Assembly (NCBI GenBank): GCA_934700335.1
Contig: CAKUXM010000004.1
Location: 79,194-143,193, forward strand
Length of the DNA: 64,000 nt
Origin: an uncultured Candidatus Melainabacteria bacterium
GTDB taxonomy: Bacteria; Cyanobacteriota; Vampirovibrionia; Gastranaerophilales; Gastranaerophilaceae
Direction: 5' to 3'
In this document: one piece after another, positions 7,203-15,622 of the stretch
How the letters are laid out: every line of letters starts with the position of its first letter
How positions within the stretch are numbered: the stretch's first letter is position 1
Position numbers and translations under genes: made by a program
Notes under the pieces: model-generated
Database searches by the model: none
Seen by the model: only the letters and a program-made list of their open reading frames with translations
What the model was told of the DNA's origin: nothing

Positions 7203-8858
7203 ATGAGAAAAATTACAACCTTTATAATATTAATATTATTTATATTGTTCTCTAGTTTTATTCTGAACTTTGAGAACAAGTTTGAAGTGCTAGAAGTTTA
7301 CAATCCAAATCAAATCGGAGTAGATTTTAACAAAAACGGACAAATTGATAACGAAGAAGTTCTTAATTTCAAATTAAAACTAAAAAAGTTTGACTCAGAA
7401 GAAGAACAATTTGCCTATGATTATTTTGCAAAAGAATATGCAACAAATTTAATAAAAAATAAAAAGGTTACATATAACAAAGATAAAAATGATATTGAAA
7501 TTGAAGGACAAAGCTACGTAGAAACCTTCAACAATCACGAGATTAATCTTAAAAACCTTGATAATTTAAGAATATTAAATTTGAAATCAAAGAAATATCA
7601 TCATCTATCTTGCAAATACGGTCGACAATCTCACGATTACGTAATCATAAAAAAAACAGATATTCCAAAAGATGCCAAAGAATGTAAGGTTTGTAGAGTC
7701 TTAAACGAAAAAGATGTAAAACCACAACCAGTAAACAACACTATGGCAACTCTTGATATGGGAGATGTGAAAGTTGCATTCACCGATTTAACTAAAACCT
7801 TAAAACCTTATACTTCTTGCAGTACAGACATTTGTAAACTTTTAAAATACAACATCGACAAATCAAAAACATCTATTGATATGGCAATTTATGGTTACAA
7901 TAATGTTCCAAAAATCAGAGAGGCTCTCGTAAATGCCAAAAATCGAGGTGTAAAAATTAGAATTGTTTATGACATCGACAACAACGATAAAAATTATTAC
8001 AAAGATACTTTAGCTTTGGTAAATATAATCAAAAATTCATCTTGCGACAGAGCAGACATATCAACAAAACCTTTTATTATGCACAACAAATTTATAATAT
8101 TTGATAACAAAACTGTTTTTACAGGTTCAGCAAACCTGAGTCCATCTGATTTATCAAACTACAATTCAAATGCATTTATTATAATAAAATCTGAAAAGGT
8201 TTCAAAATTATACAAAGATGAATTTGAGCAAATGTATCAAGGAAAATTCCACACTTCAAAAGTAAAAACTTCAGATAACAAATTTGCAATAGGTGCAACC
8301 GTTCTTTCTGTACATTTTTCACCACAGGACAACGTCATAAAATCACAAGTAATTCCTTTAATAAACAAAAGTGAAACTAGTATTTATATGCCAACATTTT
8401 TGATTACGCATAGAGAATTGACATCAGCATTAATTTCTGCCAAAAAACGTGGTGTAAAAATTAAAGTAATAATTGATGCCGCAAATGCAAGCAATAAATA
8501 TTCAAAACATCAACAACTTAGAGATAATGGCATTGAGGTAAAAGTTGAAAATTATGCTGGAAAAATGCACTCTAAAACAATAATTATTGACGAAAAATAT
8601 GTAATTATGGGTTCAATGAATTTTTCAAGAAGTGGAGAAGAAAAAAACGACGAAAACACAGTTATCCTTGATAATCCGCAAATAGCAAAGTTTTTAATCA
8701 AACAGTTTAACCTTATCTGGGAGAAAATTCCAAACAAGTATTTAAAATATAATGTTCCAGCGGAAAGCCGAGACTCAATAGGTTCTTGCTACGACGGAGT
8801 TGATAACAACTTTGACGGAAAAATTGACGGACTTGATAAGAATTGTCAGAAAAAATAA
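7203..8858 (+). CDS. Secreted phospholipase D-superfamily protein (possible nuclease)
   Basis: The 551-residue protein has an N-terminal signal or anchor (about residues 4-22). A Ca-loop-like D-F-N-K-N-G-Q-I-D follows near residue 41, then a Y-H-x-x-x-C ... C-K-V-C putative zinc site at about residues 133-164. Two PLD repeats carry H-x-K-x4-D motifs, M-H-N-K-F-I-I-F-D near residue 294 and M-H-S-K-T-I-I-I-D near 456, each followed by G-S-x-N-x-S. The C-terminus has a second D-rich Ca-loop-like segment (D-G-V-D-N-N-F-D-G-K-I-D). Paired HKD motifs give one phosphodiesterase site; the family includes phospholipases and nucleases, and the substrate cannot be read here. There is no ribosome site; a -10-like box sits six bases before the ATG. 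Confidence 0.85.
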   Translation: MRKITTFIILILFILFSSFILNFENKFEVLEVYNPNQIGVDFNKNGQIDNEEVLNFKLKLKKFDSEEEQFAYDYFAKEYATNLIKNKKVTYNKDKNDIEIEGQSYVETFNNHEINLKNLDNLRILNLKSKKYHHLSCKYGRQSHDYVIIKKTDIPKDAKECKVCRVLNEKDVKPQPVNNTMATLDMGDVKVAFTDLTKTLKPYTSCSTDICKLLKYNIDKSKTSIDMAIYGYNNVPKIREALVNAKNRGVKIRIVYDIDNNDKNYYKDTLALVNIIKNSSCDRADISTKPFIMHNKFIIFDNKTVFTGSANLSPSDLSNYNSNAFIIIKSEKVSKLYKDEFEQMYQGKFHTSKVKTSDNKFAIGATVLSVHFSPQDNVIKSQVIPLINKSETSIYMPTFLITHRELTSALISAKKRGVKIKVIIDAANASNKYSKHQQLRDNGIEVKVENYAGKMHSKTIIIDEKYVIMGSMNFSRSGEEKNDENTVILDNPQIAKFLIKQFNLIWEKIPNKYLKYNVPAESRDSIGSCYDGVDNNFDGKIDGLDKNCQKK

Positions 8859-8873
8859 TATTATTATTTTTCT
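8848..8873. terminator. AT-only bidirectional hairpin between convergent genes
   Basis: A near-palindrome of A and T runs, interrupted by one base, covers both stop codons of the convergent phospholipase D-like and TPR genes. It could act as a terminator both ways, but its stem has almost no GC. Confidence 0.35.
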
Positions 8874-10465
8874 AAACTGTTACGTCTTTCTTTTCTTACC
8901 GTTGAAACCAAATTCATATACAACTCTTTATTTTTAGCACTCGGGTCAATATTTGTAGCTTCGTCTAAATATAAAAGAGCCTCTTCATTTCTACCAATAG
9001 CTTGATAGAATTCGCTCATCAATACGTATAATGAAGCATTATCAACGTTTAGAGAGATTGCTTTTTTTAAACTTTCAATCGCAAAATTAATATCTTCAGA
9101 AGCATATAAAGCTAATGCGTTGAAATAATAGCCTTCATATCTGTTAGAATCTAATTCAATAAGCTTTTGAGCTACGTCAAATAATTCCATACATTTATCA
9201 GTTTCTTCATAAATACGAGCTTGTAAAACCCAGTTATCAAAATAGTTTTCGCTAATTTCTTTAACTTTATCAACAAGTTTTTGCGCTAATTCGTAATTCT
9301 TTTCGTGAATAACAAGATTAATATATTCACACATATATTCAATGCTATCGTAATTTAATTGTAACGCACGTAAGATATAACTTTTAGCCTTTTCATACAT
9401 ACCTAGTTCAATATAAATTTTTGCTAATGAAAATACAGCAAAATCATCACTAGACTCAAGAGTTACCAACTGTTCTAATTCAAATTTTGCACCTAAAACA
9501 TCTTTTGTTTCTAGTTTAACCAAAGCTTTCAAAATCTTTGCTGGTAAATAGTTTTCATCTATTTTCAAAATCTTGGAAACATTTGAATTTGTTTTTTCAT
9601 ATTCATTATTTCTGTAATACAAATAAGCCAAGGCATATAAGAATTCTTTGTTATCAGGTTCTCTTAAAATAGCTTCATTAAAGAATTTTACAGCCTCATC
9701 AATCCAACCGTTTAAGTAATATGCGTTTGCTAAATCAAATGCGTATTGAGCATTGTTAGGTTTTAGAGATAACGCTTTTTGGAAGTAGCTTATGCCGTCC
9801 ATATATCTTTCTTCATCTAACGCAAACAATCCTAAATAATGCATACAAATATCATTATCTTCTTTTTTCTCTAACATTTGGAATAAGGCTTTTGATTTAT
9901 ATAGTTCAAAATTTTTGTAATAAACAACACCAAGCAATGTCAAAACTTTTGAATTTTCACAACCGTTTACAACAAGTTTTTCCAAAAGTTTAATTGCTTC
10001 GGCGTATTTCATTTTTTCATAATAAGCCTTTGCAATCTCATAAATTACGTTTTCATCAAGGTTTTCGTGAGTTTCATTAAAATCTTCAATAGCTTTAAAA
10101 TCACCTAAATCATTCAGAATTTTGATGTATTCAACCATATTTTCGCTTGACGAAGAAATACCTAAGATTTTTACTGCAATTTCTTTTGCTTTTGAAGCTT
10201 CATTGTTTTTTGTTTCAAGTTTTGCCAAAAGTTTTAAACATTCTAAATGATTTTCGTCAATTTCTAACGCTTTTTCAGCATATTGTCTTGCTCTTTCGTC
10301 ATTACCAAGTAAAAAATATAAATCTGCTAATTGAGAAAGAATTTCCACATTATTACCTTCTATCGCCAAGGCTTTGTATAGCATTTCGATAGCTTGCTTA
10401 TAATATCCTTGTCTTTTCAAGTCAAAAGACTGAGTTATATATGATAAAATTTCATTGTTTGTCAT
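8864..10465 (-). CDS. Tetratricopeptide-repeat protein
   Basis: The 533-residue protein is built almost wholly of TPR-like helical hairpins (for example A-x-x-x-A-x-x-x-x-P-N-N and L-G-x-x-x-x-A patterns about every 34 residues) and has no signal peptide or membrane segment. Such scaffolds mediate protein-protein contacts. AGGTAAAC precedes the ATG, which lies inside the end of the FtsB/DivIC-like gene (14-nt overlap), so translation is probably coupled. A cytoplasmic role linked to division or envelope assembly is inferred from that coupling. A second, membrane-anchored TPR protein lies at 60586-62223. Confidence 0.85.
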   Translation of the reverse strand: MTNNEILSYITQSFDLKRQGYYKQAIEMLYKALAIEGNNVEILSQLADLYFLLGNDERARQYAEKALEIDENHLECLKLLAKLETKNNEASKAKEIAVKILGISSSSENMVEYIKILNDLGDFKAIEDFNETHENLDENVIYEIAKAYYEKMKYAEAIKLLEKLVVNGCENSKVLTLLGVVYYKNFELYKSKALFQMLEKKEDNDICMHYLGLFALDEERYMDGISYFQKALSLKPNNAQYAFDLANAYYLNGWIDEAVKFFNEAILREPDNKEFLYALAYLYYRNNEYEKTNSNVSKILKIDENYLPAKILKALVKLETKDVLGAKFELEQLVTLESSDDFAVFSLAKIYIELGMYEKAKSYILRALQLNYDSIEYMCEYINLVIHEKNYELAQKLVDKVKEISENYFDNWVLQARIYEETDKCMELFDVAQKLIELDSNRYEGYYFNALALYASEDINFAIESLKKAISLNVDNASLYVLMSEFYQAIGRNEEALLYLDEATNIDPSAKNKELYMNLVSTVRKERRNSLEK

Positions 10466-10946
10466 GTTTACCTAACTTTTTCAATATACCTATTTTTTTA
10501 TTTGATTGAGTTTCCTCATTACTTTGTTTTTTAATTTCGTTAATGATAATTAAAACCTCGTCATTACCTGCCATTTTAAGATTGTTTCTCGCAATTGCTT
10601 CTAAACTTTCCGCTGAAGAGAAATATTTTAATTCTTTTTTAAGTTGTCTATTTTTTGTTTCTGCTTCAAATTGAGATTTTTTAATAGCTGCAATTTTTGT
10701 TTGATAAGCAATAACCTTAGTTATGTTCAAAATAGCACTGAACGCAACTTGAGCTAAAAATATTAAAAGTACAATGGTTAAAAATGAATAATAAAAACTT
10801 TGAGATTTTTGATTTTTTTGATTTTTTTTGTCAGCTTTTTCTTTAAGAAAAGCAACTTTATTTACCCCTCTAGAAGAAGCTTTTAATTGTCTTTTAGAAA
10901 GTTTTTTATTAGAAAATCTTTTTTTATTATCAATTTCTCTTTTCAT
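10452..10946 (-). CDS. FtsB/DivIC-family septum formation initiator
   Basis: A 164-residue bitopic protein with a strongly basic cytoplasmic N-terminus (about 45 residues), one transmembrane helix (about residues 53-75), a coiled coil (about 78-110) and the family hallmark S-L-E-A-I-A-R-N-N-L-K-M-A-G near 115-128. DivIC/FtsB proteins join FtsL and FtsQ/DivIB in the divisome. The Lys/Asn-rich C-terminal tail overlaps the TPR gene by 14 nt. A TATAAT box lies 15 nt before the ATG (10962-10967), predicting a very short leader. Confidence 0.8.
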   Translation of the reverse strand: MKREIDNKKRFSNKKLSKRQLKASSRGVNKVAFLKEKADKKNQKNQKSQSFYYSFLTIVLLIFLAQVAFSAILNITKVIAYQTKIAAIKKSQFEAETKNRQLKKELKYFSSAESLEAIARNNLKMAGNDEVLIIINEIKKQSNEETQSNKKIGILKKLGKHDKQ

Positions 10947-10978
10947 TTTTACCGTACAACGATTATAATATAATTTAA

Positions 10979-11734
10979 TTATAAACGCAAAGTTGTTTCA
11001 AATTTTACAACATTTTTTCTATTACCGTTTTGATAATAAGATTGACCTATACCTACACCCACTGCGAGAGGATTGTCTTTTATAAACTGTGGAGTATATC
11101 TTAACATGATAGTATTATCATTTCTTGTACCCAGAACATTGGCTTTAAAGGTATCACTTAAAACAAAGCCTTTGCCTATTTTTATTTCAGGAGTTAGGTA
11201 TATATGATCAGCTTGCAAACCTGTTGACATATAAGAATCTTTACCATAAGTAGCTTGGATACCAAAACGCTTTGTATCATATCTTGCAAAAAATTTCGTA
11301 CTGTATTCGTATTCGCCAGTATCAATATCAGCACCGTAAATTGTACCAAACGAGAACTTACCTAATTTTTCTGTATATGAAGTAACAAAGTTATCAACTT
11401 GATGTTCGTTCGCATAATGTTGTTTTGCACCAGCTTGTCTGTTTTTAATATCTTCGTAATTAACCCCTTTTATATCCAAAACAGAATATTGATTATAAGT
11501 TGAAGGATTTTTTATATTTAAGAAAACACCTTCTGCATCTTTTATTTGGTCAAAAAATACAGTTCCATCTGGATAGTATTCAACATACCCATTCAAAACT
11601 TCTACCTCTTGGTCGTCTCCATCTACAACATCGTTAGCAACAACTTCCTCATTTTGAAGAGTTTGACTATCTTCAGAATAAGCCATTATTGGGCAAAATA
11701 GTAAAATTGTAAATATTAACAAAAATCTCTTCAT
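10979..11734 (-). CDS. Putative outer-membrane beta-barrel protein
   Basis: The 251-residue product has a signal peptide (about residues 1-20, ending Y-S-E), an acidic spacer, and from about residue 100 alternating polar/hydrophobic strands (F-S-F-G-T-I-Y, F-F-A-R-Y-D, F-G-I-Q-A-T-Y-G). The final strand V-K-F-E-T-T-L-R-L ends on a hydrophobic residue, like barrel targeting signals. A small outer-membrane barrel is inferred; no named family is recognised. There is no Shine-Dalgarno site; the ATG lies six bases after a TAGAAT -10 box. Confidence 0.65.
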   Translation of the reverse strand: MKRFLLIFTILLFCPIMAYSEDSQTLQNEEVVANDVVDGDDQEVEVLNGYVEYYPDGTVFFDQIKDAEGVFLNIKNPSTYNQYSVLDIKGVNYEDIKNRQAGAKQHYANEHQVDNFVTSYTEKLGKFSFGTIYGADIDTGEYEYSTKFFARYDTKRFGIQATYGKDSYMSTGLQADHIYLTPEIKIGKGFVLSDTFKANVLGTRNDNTIMLRYTPQFIKDNPLAVGVGIGQSYYQNGNRKNVVKFETTLRL

Positions 11735-11740
11735 AGCTCT

Positions 11741-11769
11741 ATTCTAAAATATTTTGAACATTGTTTCAA
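11741..11769 (-). promoter_or_regulatory. Promoter of 10979-11734, apparently leaderless
   Basis: TTGAAA (11764-11769), a 17-bp spacer and TAGAAT (11741-11746) on the minus strand, with six bases to the ATG at 11734. This is the clearest leaderless arrangement in the window. Confidence 0.65.
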
Positions 11770-11783
11770 GTCATAAAGATTTA

Positions 11784-11811
11784 TTGCAAGAAATTTTTTA
11801 GTAAATATAAT
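11784..11811 (+). promoter_or_regulatory. Sigma-70-type promoter of ilvC
   Basis: TTGCAA (11784-11789), 16-bp spacer and a perfect TATAAT (11806-11811). The predicted leader is about 20 nt and carries GAGGTAA. No T-box or attenuator structure is visible. Confidence 0.55.
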
Positions 11812-11839
11812 TAAAACAAGTGGTAGTGAGGTAAAGAAA

Positions 11840-12862
11840 ATGACAGAATTAAAAATTTATTTAGACAAAGATATTAATCAAGATTTAATCAAAACAAAAA
11901 AAATTGCGGTAATCGGATTTGGTTCACAAGGTTACGGTCAATCAATGAACTTGAAAGATTCAGGTTGCGACGTTGTTTTAGGCTTAAGACAAGGTGGCAA
12001 GAGTGATGAAAAAGCTAAAAACTACGGTTTTAAAACAATGGCAATCAAAGATGCTGTTCAATGGGCAGACATCGTTCAAATCTTAATTCCTGATGAAATT
12101 CAATCAAAAGTATATGAAACAGAAATTGCACCATATATGACAGCTGGTAAATACTTAATGTTTTCACACGGTTTCAACATTCACTTTAAAAAAATCGTTG
12201 CACCAGAAGGCGTTAGTGTAATAATGGTAGCACCAAAAGGTCCGGGACACACAGTAAGAAGTGAATACGAAGCAGGTAAAGGTGTTCCTTCATTAATCGC
12301 TGTATATCAAGATGCAACAGGAGATTCAAGAGAAGTTGCATTATCTTACGCAAGTGCTATTGGTGCAGGTAGAGCTGGCGTTATTGAAACTACTTTCAAA
12401 GAAGAAACTGAAACAGACTTATTCGGCGAACAAGCCGTTCTTTGCGGTGGTTGCACAGCATTAATCAAAGCTGGTTTTGAAACACTTGTAGAAGCTGGTT
12501 ATTCTCCATATATGGCATACTTTGAAGTTTGCCACGAAATGAAATTAATCGTTGACTTAATCAATCAAGGTGGTTTTGCAGATATGAGATACTCTATTTC
12601 TAATACTGCTGAATACGGCGACTTAACTAGAGGCCCTCGTGTTATCACTGAAGAATCTAAAAAAGCTATGAAAGAAATTCTTTCAGAAATTCAATCTGGC
12701 GAATTTGCAGATGAATTCTTAAACGAAGTAAATTCTGGCAACAAAAAATTCAATGAATTAAGAGAAGAAGGCAGAAACCACCAAATTGAAAAAGTTGGTG
12801 CAGAAATCCGTTCTTCATTCACTTGGAGCAAATCAAAAATTATCGATAGAGATAAAAACTAA
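11840..12862 (+). CDS. ilvC: Ketol-acid reductoisomerase (NADP+)
   Basis: IlvC converts acetolactate (or acetohydroxybutyrate) to the dihydroxy-acid in valine, leucine and isoleucine synthesis, using NADPH and Mg2+. The 340-residue length fits the short class I enzyme. The Rossmann motif V-I-G-F-G-S-Q-G-Y-G lies near residue 25, and A-P-K-G-P-G-H-T-V-R near 132. The C-terminal helical domain carries E-T-D-L-F-G-E-Q and the metal-binding E-x-x-x-E region. GAGGTAAAGAA gives a strong ribosome site. The gene has its own promoter and a strong terminator, so it is probably monocistronic. Confidence 0.98.
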   Translation: MTELKIYLDKDINQDLIKTKKIAVIGFGSQGYGQSMNLKDSGCDVVLGLRQGGKSDEKAKNYGFKTMAIKDAVQWADIVQILIPDEIQSKVYETEIAPYMTAGKYLMFSHGFNIHFKKIVAPEGVSVIMVAPKGPGHTVRSEYEAGKGVPSLIAVYQDATGDSREVALSYASAIGAGRAGVIETTFKEETETDLFGEQAVLCGGCTALIKAGFETLVEAGYSPYMAYFEVCHEMKLIVDLINQGGFADMRYSISNTAEYGDLTRGPRVITEESKKAMKEILSEIQSGEFADEFLNEVNSGNKKFNELREEGRNHQIEKVGAEIRSSFTWSKSKIIDRDKN

Positions 12863-12881
12863 TAACAATTAGCAATTAACT

Positions 12882-12909
12882 AAAAGGGTTCTTTTTAGAA
12901 CCCTTTTTT
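12882..12909 (+). terminator. Rho-independent terminator after ilvC
   Basis: A 10-bp stem, AAAAGGGTTC (12882-12891) with GAACCCTTTT (12898-12907), a 6-nt loop and a T tract. Confidence 0.85.
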
Positions 12910-12931
12910 AAAAAGAATAAATGAGGTAAAA

Positions 12932-13759
12932 ATGTTTAACACAGAAACAATATACGAAGTAGTAATATTTTCAATAGGAGATACAAAATCAGGTACTAAA
13001 ATGGGAAAACTTCAATTAAAAGACCCTGAAGATGATAGCCTTTTAAACTGTATTCTTTGGGAAGAAACACTAAACAGACTTGATAGCAAATTATTCAGAA
13101 CAGGAAATAAATTACGTATTGTTTCTGGCTCTTTTAACGAAAAATATAACAACTGCTTGGTTTCAGCATTAGAATTAATTGAAGAAGCTAAAACAGGTCT
13201 TGAAAAAGACGAACAAGAACAAGTTTATGGAGAAATTGTTAACTACATAGAAAAGATTTCAGATGAAAAATTAAAAACATTCTTAAAAGAATATTTTGAC
13301 AAACACGAACACGAAATAAAAGTTGCACCAGCAGCAAAATTAATGCACCATAACTATCTTGGCGGATTAATGATTCATACTCTTGAATGCTTAAAATATG
13401 CAGACACAATTCTTGAAACATCATTCCAAAGAATTTCAAGAGACAAAATCTATGCAGCATGTATTCTTCACGATATCGGGAAAATCTTTGAATACACTAT
13501 TGATGAAGAATCTGGATTGATAGATTATAACGAAGAATTTAAAAAAGATTGGTTAACACACTCACAATATGGATACTCTTTGTGTATGGAACATGGCTTC
13601 AAAGGCATTGCCAGAATGATTGCAGCACACCATGGCAGAGCAGATTGGGGAGCAATCATTGACTTAAATGACAAAGATGTAGAATCTGATTGTTACCTAA
13701 TTCACCATATAGACGACCTTTCAGCGAAATTTGGCAAAATTAGCATAAGTATGCTATAA
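12932..13759 (+). CDS. YhaM-like 3'-5' exoribonuclease (OB-fold plus HD domain)
   Basis: The 275-residue protein has an N-terminal OB-like nucleic-acid-binding region (about residues 1-90) and an HD-domain core. H-H-N-Y-L-G-G-L-M-I-H-T-L-E lies near residue 133, L-H-D-I-G-K near 181, A-A-H-H-G-R-A near 230 and H-H-I-D-D near 255. This order matches YhaM/CBF1-type 3'-5' exoribonucleases, in which the His/Asp residues bind catalytic metals. It is a little shorter than Bacillus YhaM. GAGGTAAAA precedes the ATG. thrB follows after 25 nt, so both may share a message. An HD phosphohydrolase of other specificity is the main alternative. Confidence 0.8.
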   Translation: MFNTETIYEVVIFSIGDTKSGTKMGKLQLKDPEDDSLLNCILWEETLNRLDSKLFRTGNKLRIVSGSFNEKYNNCLVSALELIEEAKTGLEKDEQEQVYGEIVNYIEKISDEKLKTFLKEYFDKHEHEIKVAPAAKLMHHNYLGGLMIHTLECLKYADTILETSFQRISRDKIYAACILHDIGKIFEYTIDEESGLIDYNEEFKKDWLTHSQYGYSLCMEHGFKGIARMIAAHHGRADWGAIIDLNDKDVESDCYLIHHIDDLSAKFGKISISML

Positions 13760-13784
13760 TGCAATGGGTTACAAAAGGTAAGAT

Positions 13785-14756
13785 ATGAAAGTAAGTGTAA
13801 AAGTTCCAGCTACATCAGCAAATTTAGGACCAGGATTTGATTGTCTTGGCTTGGCTTTGCCAATCTATAATATTATAACTATTGAAGAAAAAGTTCTTCC
13901 AGGTAGCGGAACAGAAATTAATATTATTACAAATAAACCTTCAGATGAAGCATCTGCAAGCCAAATTCCTACAGACGAAAATTGCATTGTTTATAAAGCT
14001 GTAGAAATGTTATATAGCTTGACAGGTCAAACACCTACCGATTTAAAAATAACAATTGAAACACAAATTCCAATTGCAAGAGGATTAGGAAGTTCAGCAT
14101 CTGTAATCGTTGGGGGATTAATGGCAGCAAACGCATTGCTAGGAAATCCAGCTGATGAAGCGGCTATTTTATCTATCGCAACAGAAGTTGAAAAACACCC
14201 TGACAATATTGTTCCTGCAGTTATTGGAGGCTTGGTAGCAAGTTCTATAGAAGATGACGGAAGCGTTTTCTATCACAAACTGGAATGGCCGGAAGATTGG
14301 CACGTAACGCTTTGTATTCCAGATTATGAATTACAAACTGAAATTGCTCGTTCTGTGTTACCTAAAGAAGTTCCAATGCAAGATGCGACATTTAATGCAA
14401 TGAGATGCGCAATGCTTATGGAAGCTATCAGAAACAAAGATGTTGAATTAATGAAATATGCTCTAAAAGACAAGCTTCATCAACAATACAGAATGAAACT
14501 TTTACCAGCATTTGCTGAAATTCAGCAATCAATGAAAGAAGAAGAAAACGTTATGGGTTGTGTTTTATCAGGCGCAGGACCAACAATTCTTATTATCTCA
14601 CAAGGCAACAATATCGATAATATTAAACAAAAAGTTAGAGAATGCTGGAATCAATTTAATATTAACGGCGAAATTGTCTCAACAAAAGTTGAACAAGAAG
14701 GCGCTAAGATAGTAGATGTGCATAGCGAACGATTAAATTCTCACCAAACAGTATAA
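13785..14756 (+). CDS. thrB: Homoserine kinase
   Basis: ThrB phosphorylates homoserine in threonine synthesis. The 323-residue protein has the GHMP-kinase pattern: an N-terminal V-P-A-T-S-A-N-L-G-P-G-F-D-C-L-G and the ATP-loop P-I-A-R-G-L-G-S-S-A-S near residue 100. A late G-A-G-P-T-I-L motif lies near residue 265. The last 53 bp overlap the 3' end of dgkA on the opposite strand. It follows the YhaM-like gene closely. No thrC or hom lies in the window. Confidence 0.96.
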   Translation: MKVSVKVPATSANLGPGFDCLGLALPIYNIITIEEKVLPGSGTEINIITNKPSDEASASQIPTDENCIVYKAVEMLYSLTGQTPTDLKITIETQIPIARGLGSSASVIVGGLMAANALLGNPADEAAILSIATEVEKHPDNIVPAVIGGLVASSIEDDGSVFYHKLEWPEDWHVTLCIPDYELQTEIARSVLPKEVPMQDATFNAMRCAMLMEAIRNKDVELMKYALKDKLHQQYRMKLLPAFAEIQQSMKEEENVMGCVLSGAGPTILIISQGNNIDNIKQKVRECWNQFNINGEIVSTKVEQEGAKIVDVHSERLNSHQTV

Positions 14757-15093
14757 TCCCGATAATTATGCTCATAAATGTTGCAAACATAACAGCCCCA
14801 GCGGCAATATCTTTTGCCATACCAACGAGCTTTGAATATTTGTTGTGAAATACTGCATCTAAACCGTATTCTAAGCCCGAATTAACCATTTCAGCAACAA
14901 TTACCATTGAAATTGTCAATAATAAAATACAAAATCTTACAGCTGTAAAATTCAAATAATACGCAGCTATTAAAACTAAAATAGCAATAACAAAATGTAT
15001 TCTAATATTACCCTCTGATTTCAAAGCTAAACGAATACCTCTGTTTGCGTTTCTAAATGCGCCAAATAAACCTTGAGATTTGTATTTAGACAT
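14704..15093 (-). CDS. dgkA: Diacylglycerol/undecaprenol kinase
   Basis: A 129-residue integral membrane kinase of the DgkA family with three predicted helices. The active-site region reads E-M-V-N-S-G-L-E and, further on, K-L-V-G-M-A-K-D-I-A-A-G-A-V. The family phosphorylates diacylglycerol in proteobacteria and undecaprenol in many other bacteria; the ybeY-dgkA order here is typical of the undecaprenol kinase type (inference). It starts 4 nt after the ybeY stop and its C-terminal codons overlap thrB convergently by 53 bp. Confidence 0.92.
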   Translation of the reverse strand: MSKYKSQGLFGAFRNANRGIRLALKSEGNIRIHFVIAILVLIAAYYLNFTAVRFCILLLTISMVIVAEMVNSGLEYGLDAVFHNKYSKLVGMAKDIAAGAVMFATFMSIIIGIILFGENLIVRYAHLLS

Positions 15094-15097
15094 ATTT

Positions 15098-15622
15098 TCA
15101 TAATCCTTTTACTAACGATAATGCATCTTCTTGCGACTTTACAATAAAATTATATTCTTCTTCTGTTTGATGGTCAAATCCTAACAAGTGCATCATACCG
15201 TGAGCGATTAGAAAGTTAAGTTCTCTCTCTCTTGTACAACCTTTTTCGATAGCATTTTTTTCTACTTTATCAAGAGCAATAATAATTTCACCTAAATTTA
15301 TTTCTCCATCAAAAATAAATTTTTCATCATCAGCACTATCTGCAAAAATTGCAAAAGTAATGATATCTGCTGGATAATCTTTATCTCTATAATCTCTATT
15401 CATAGTGTGAGTTTTTTCACTATCACAGAAAAGAATATCAAAAACGATTGTGTCATACTCTTGATTTTTTAAACAGGAATTGTCATAAATCTCAGTCGTT
15501 GATAAAAAATATTTCAAGAAAACACGGGCATTATCAATTAATTGTTTTTGATTAACGTCCCATTCTTCATAAATATTTTCTGTAAATATATTAATTGTTG
15601 GAATTTTTTTCATTTTTTTCAT
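15098..15622 (-). CDS. ybeY: rRNA maturation endoribonuclease YbeY
   Basis: YbeY is a metal-dependent RNase for 16S rRNA 3'-end maturation and ribosome quality control. The zinc motif H-G-M-M-H-L-L-G-F-D-H places three His at residues 141, 145 and 151, the family's H-x3-H-x5-H pattern. The start is inside the end of the pgpH-like gene (32-nt overlap, other frame). An ATG nine bases later (15613) is also possible, because GGA lies close to the first. The order pgpH-ybeY-dgkA is conserved in many bacteria. Confidence 0.95.
   Translation of the reverse strand: MKKMKKIPTINIFTENIYEEWDVNQKQLIDNARVFLKYFLSTTEIYDNSCLKNQEYDTIVFDILFCDSEKTHTMNRDYRDKDYPADIITFAIFADSADDEKFIFDGEINLGEIIIALDKVEKNAIEKGCTRERELNFLIAHGMMHLLGFDHQTEEEYNFIVKSQEDALSLVKGL

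Noticed and set aside
11747..11839. T-box or attenuator before ilvC
   Set aside because: No T-box sequence, stem I or leader peptide is visible; a simple promoter with a short leader is enough.
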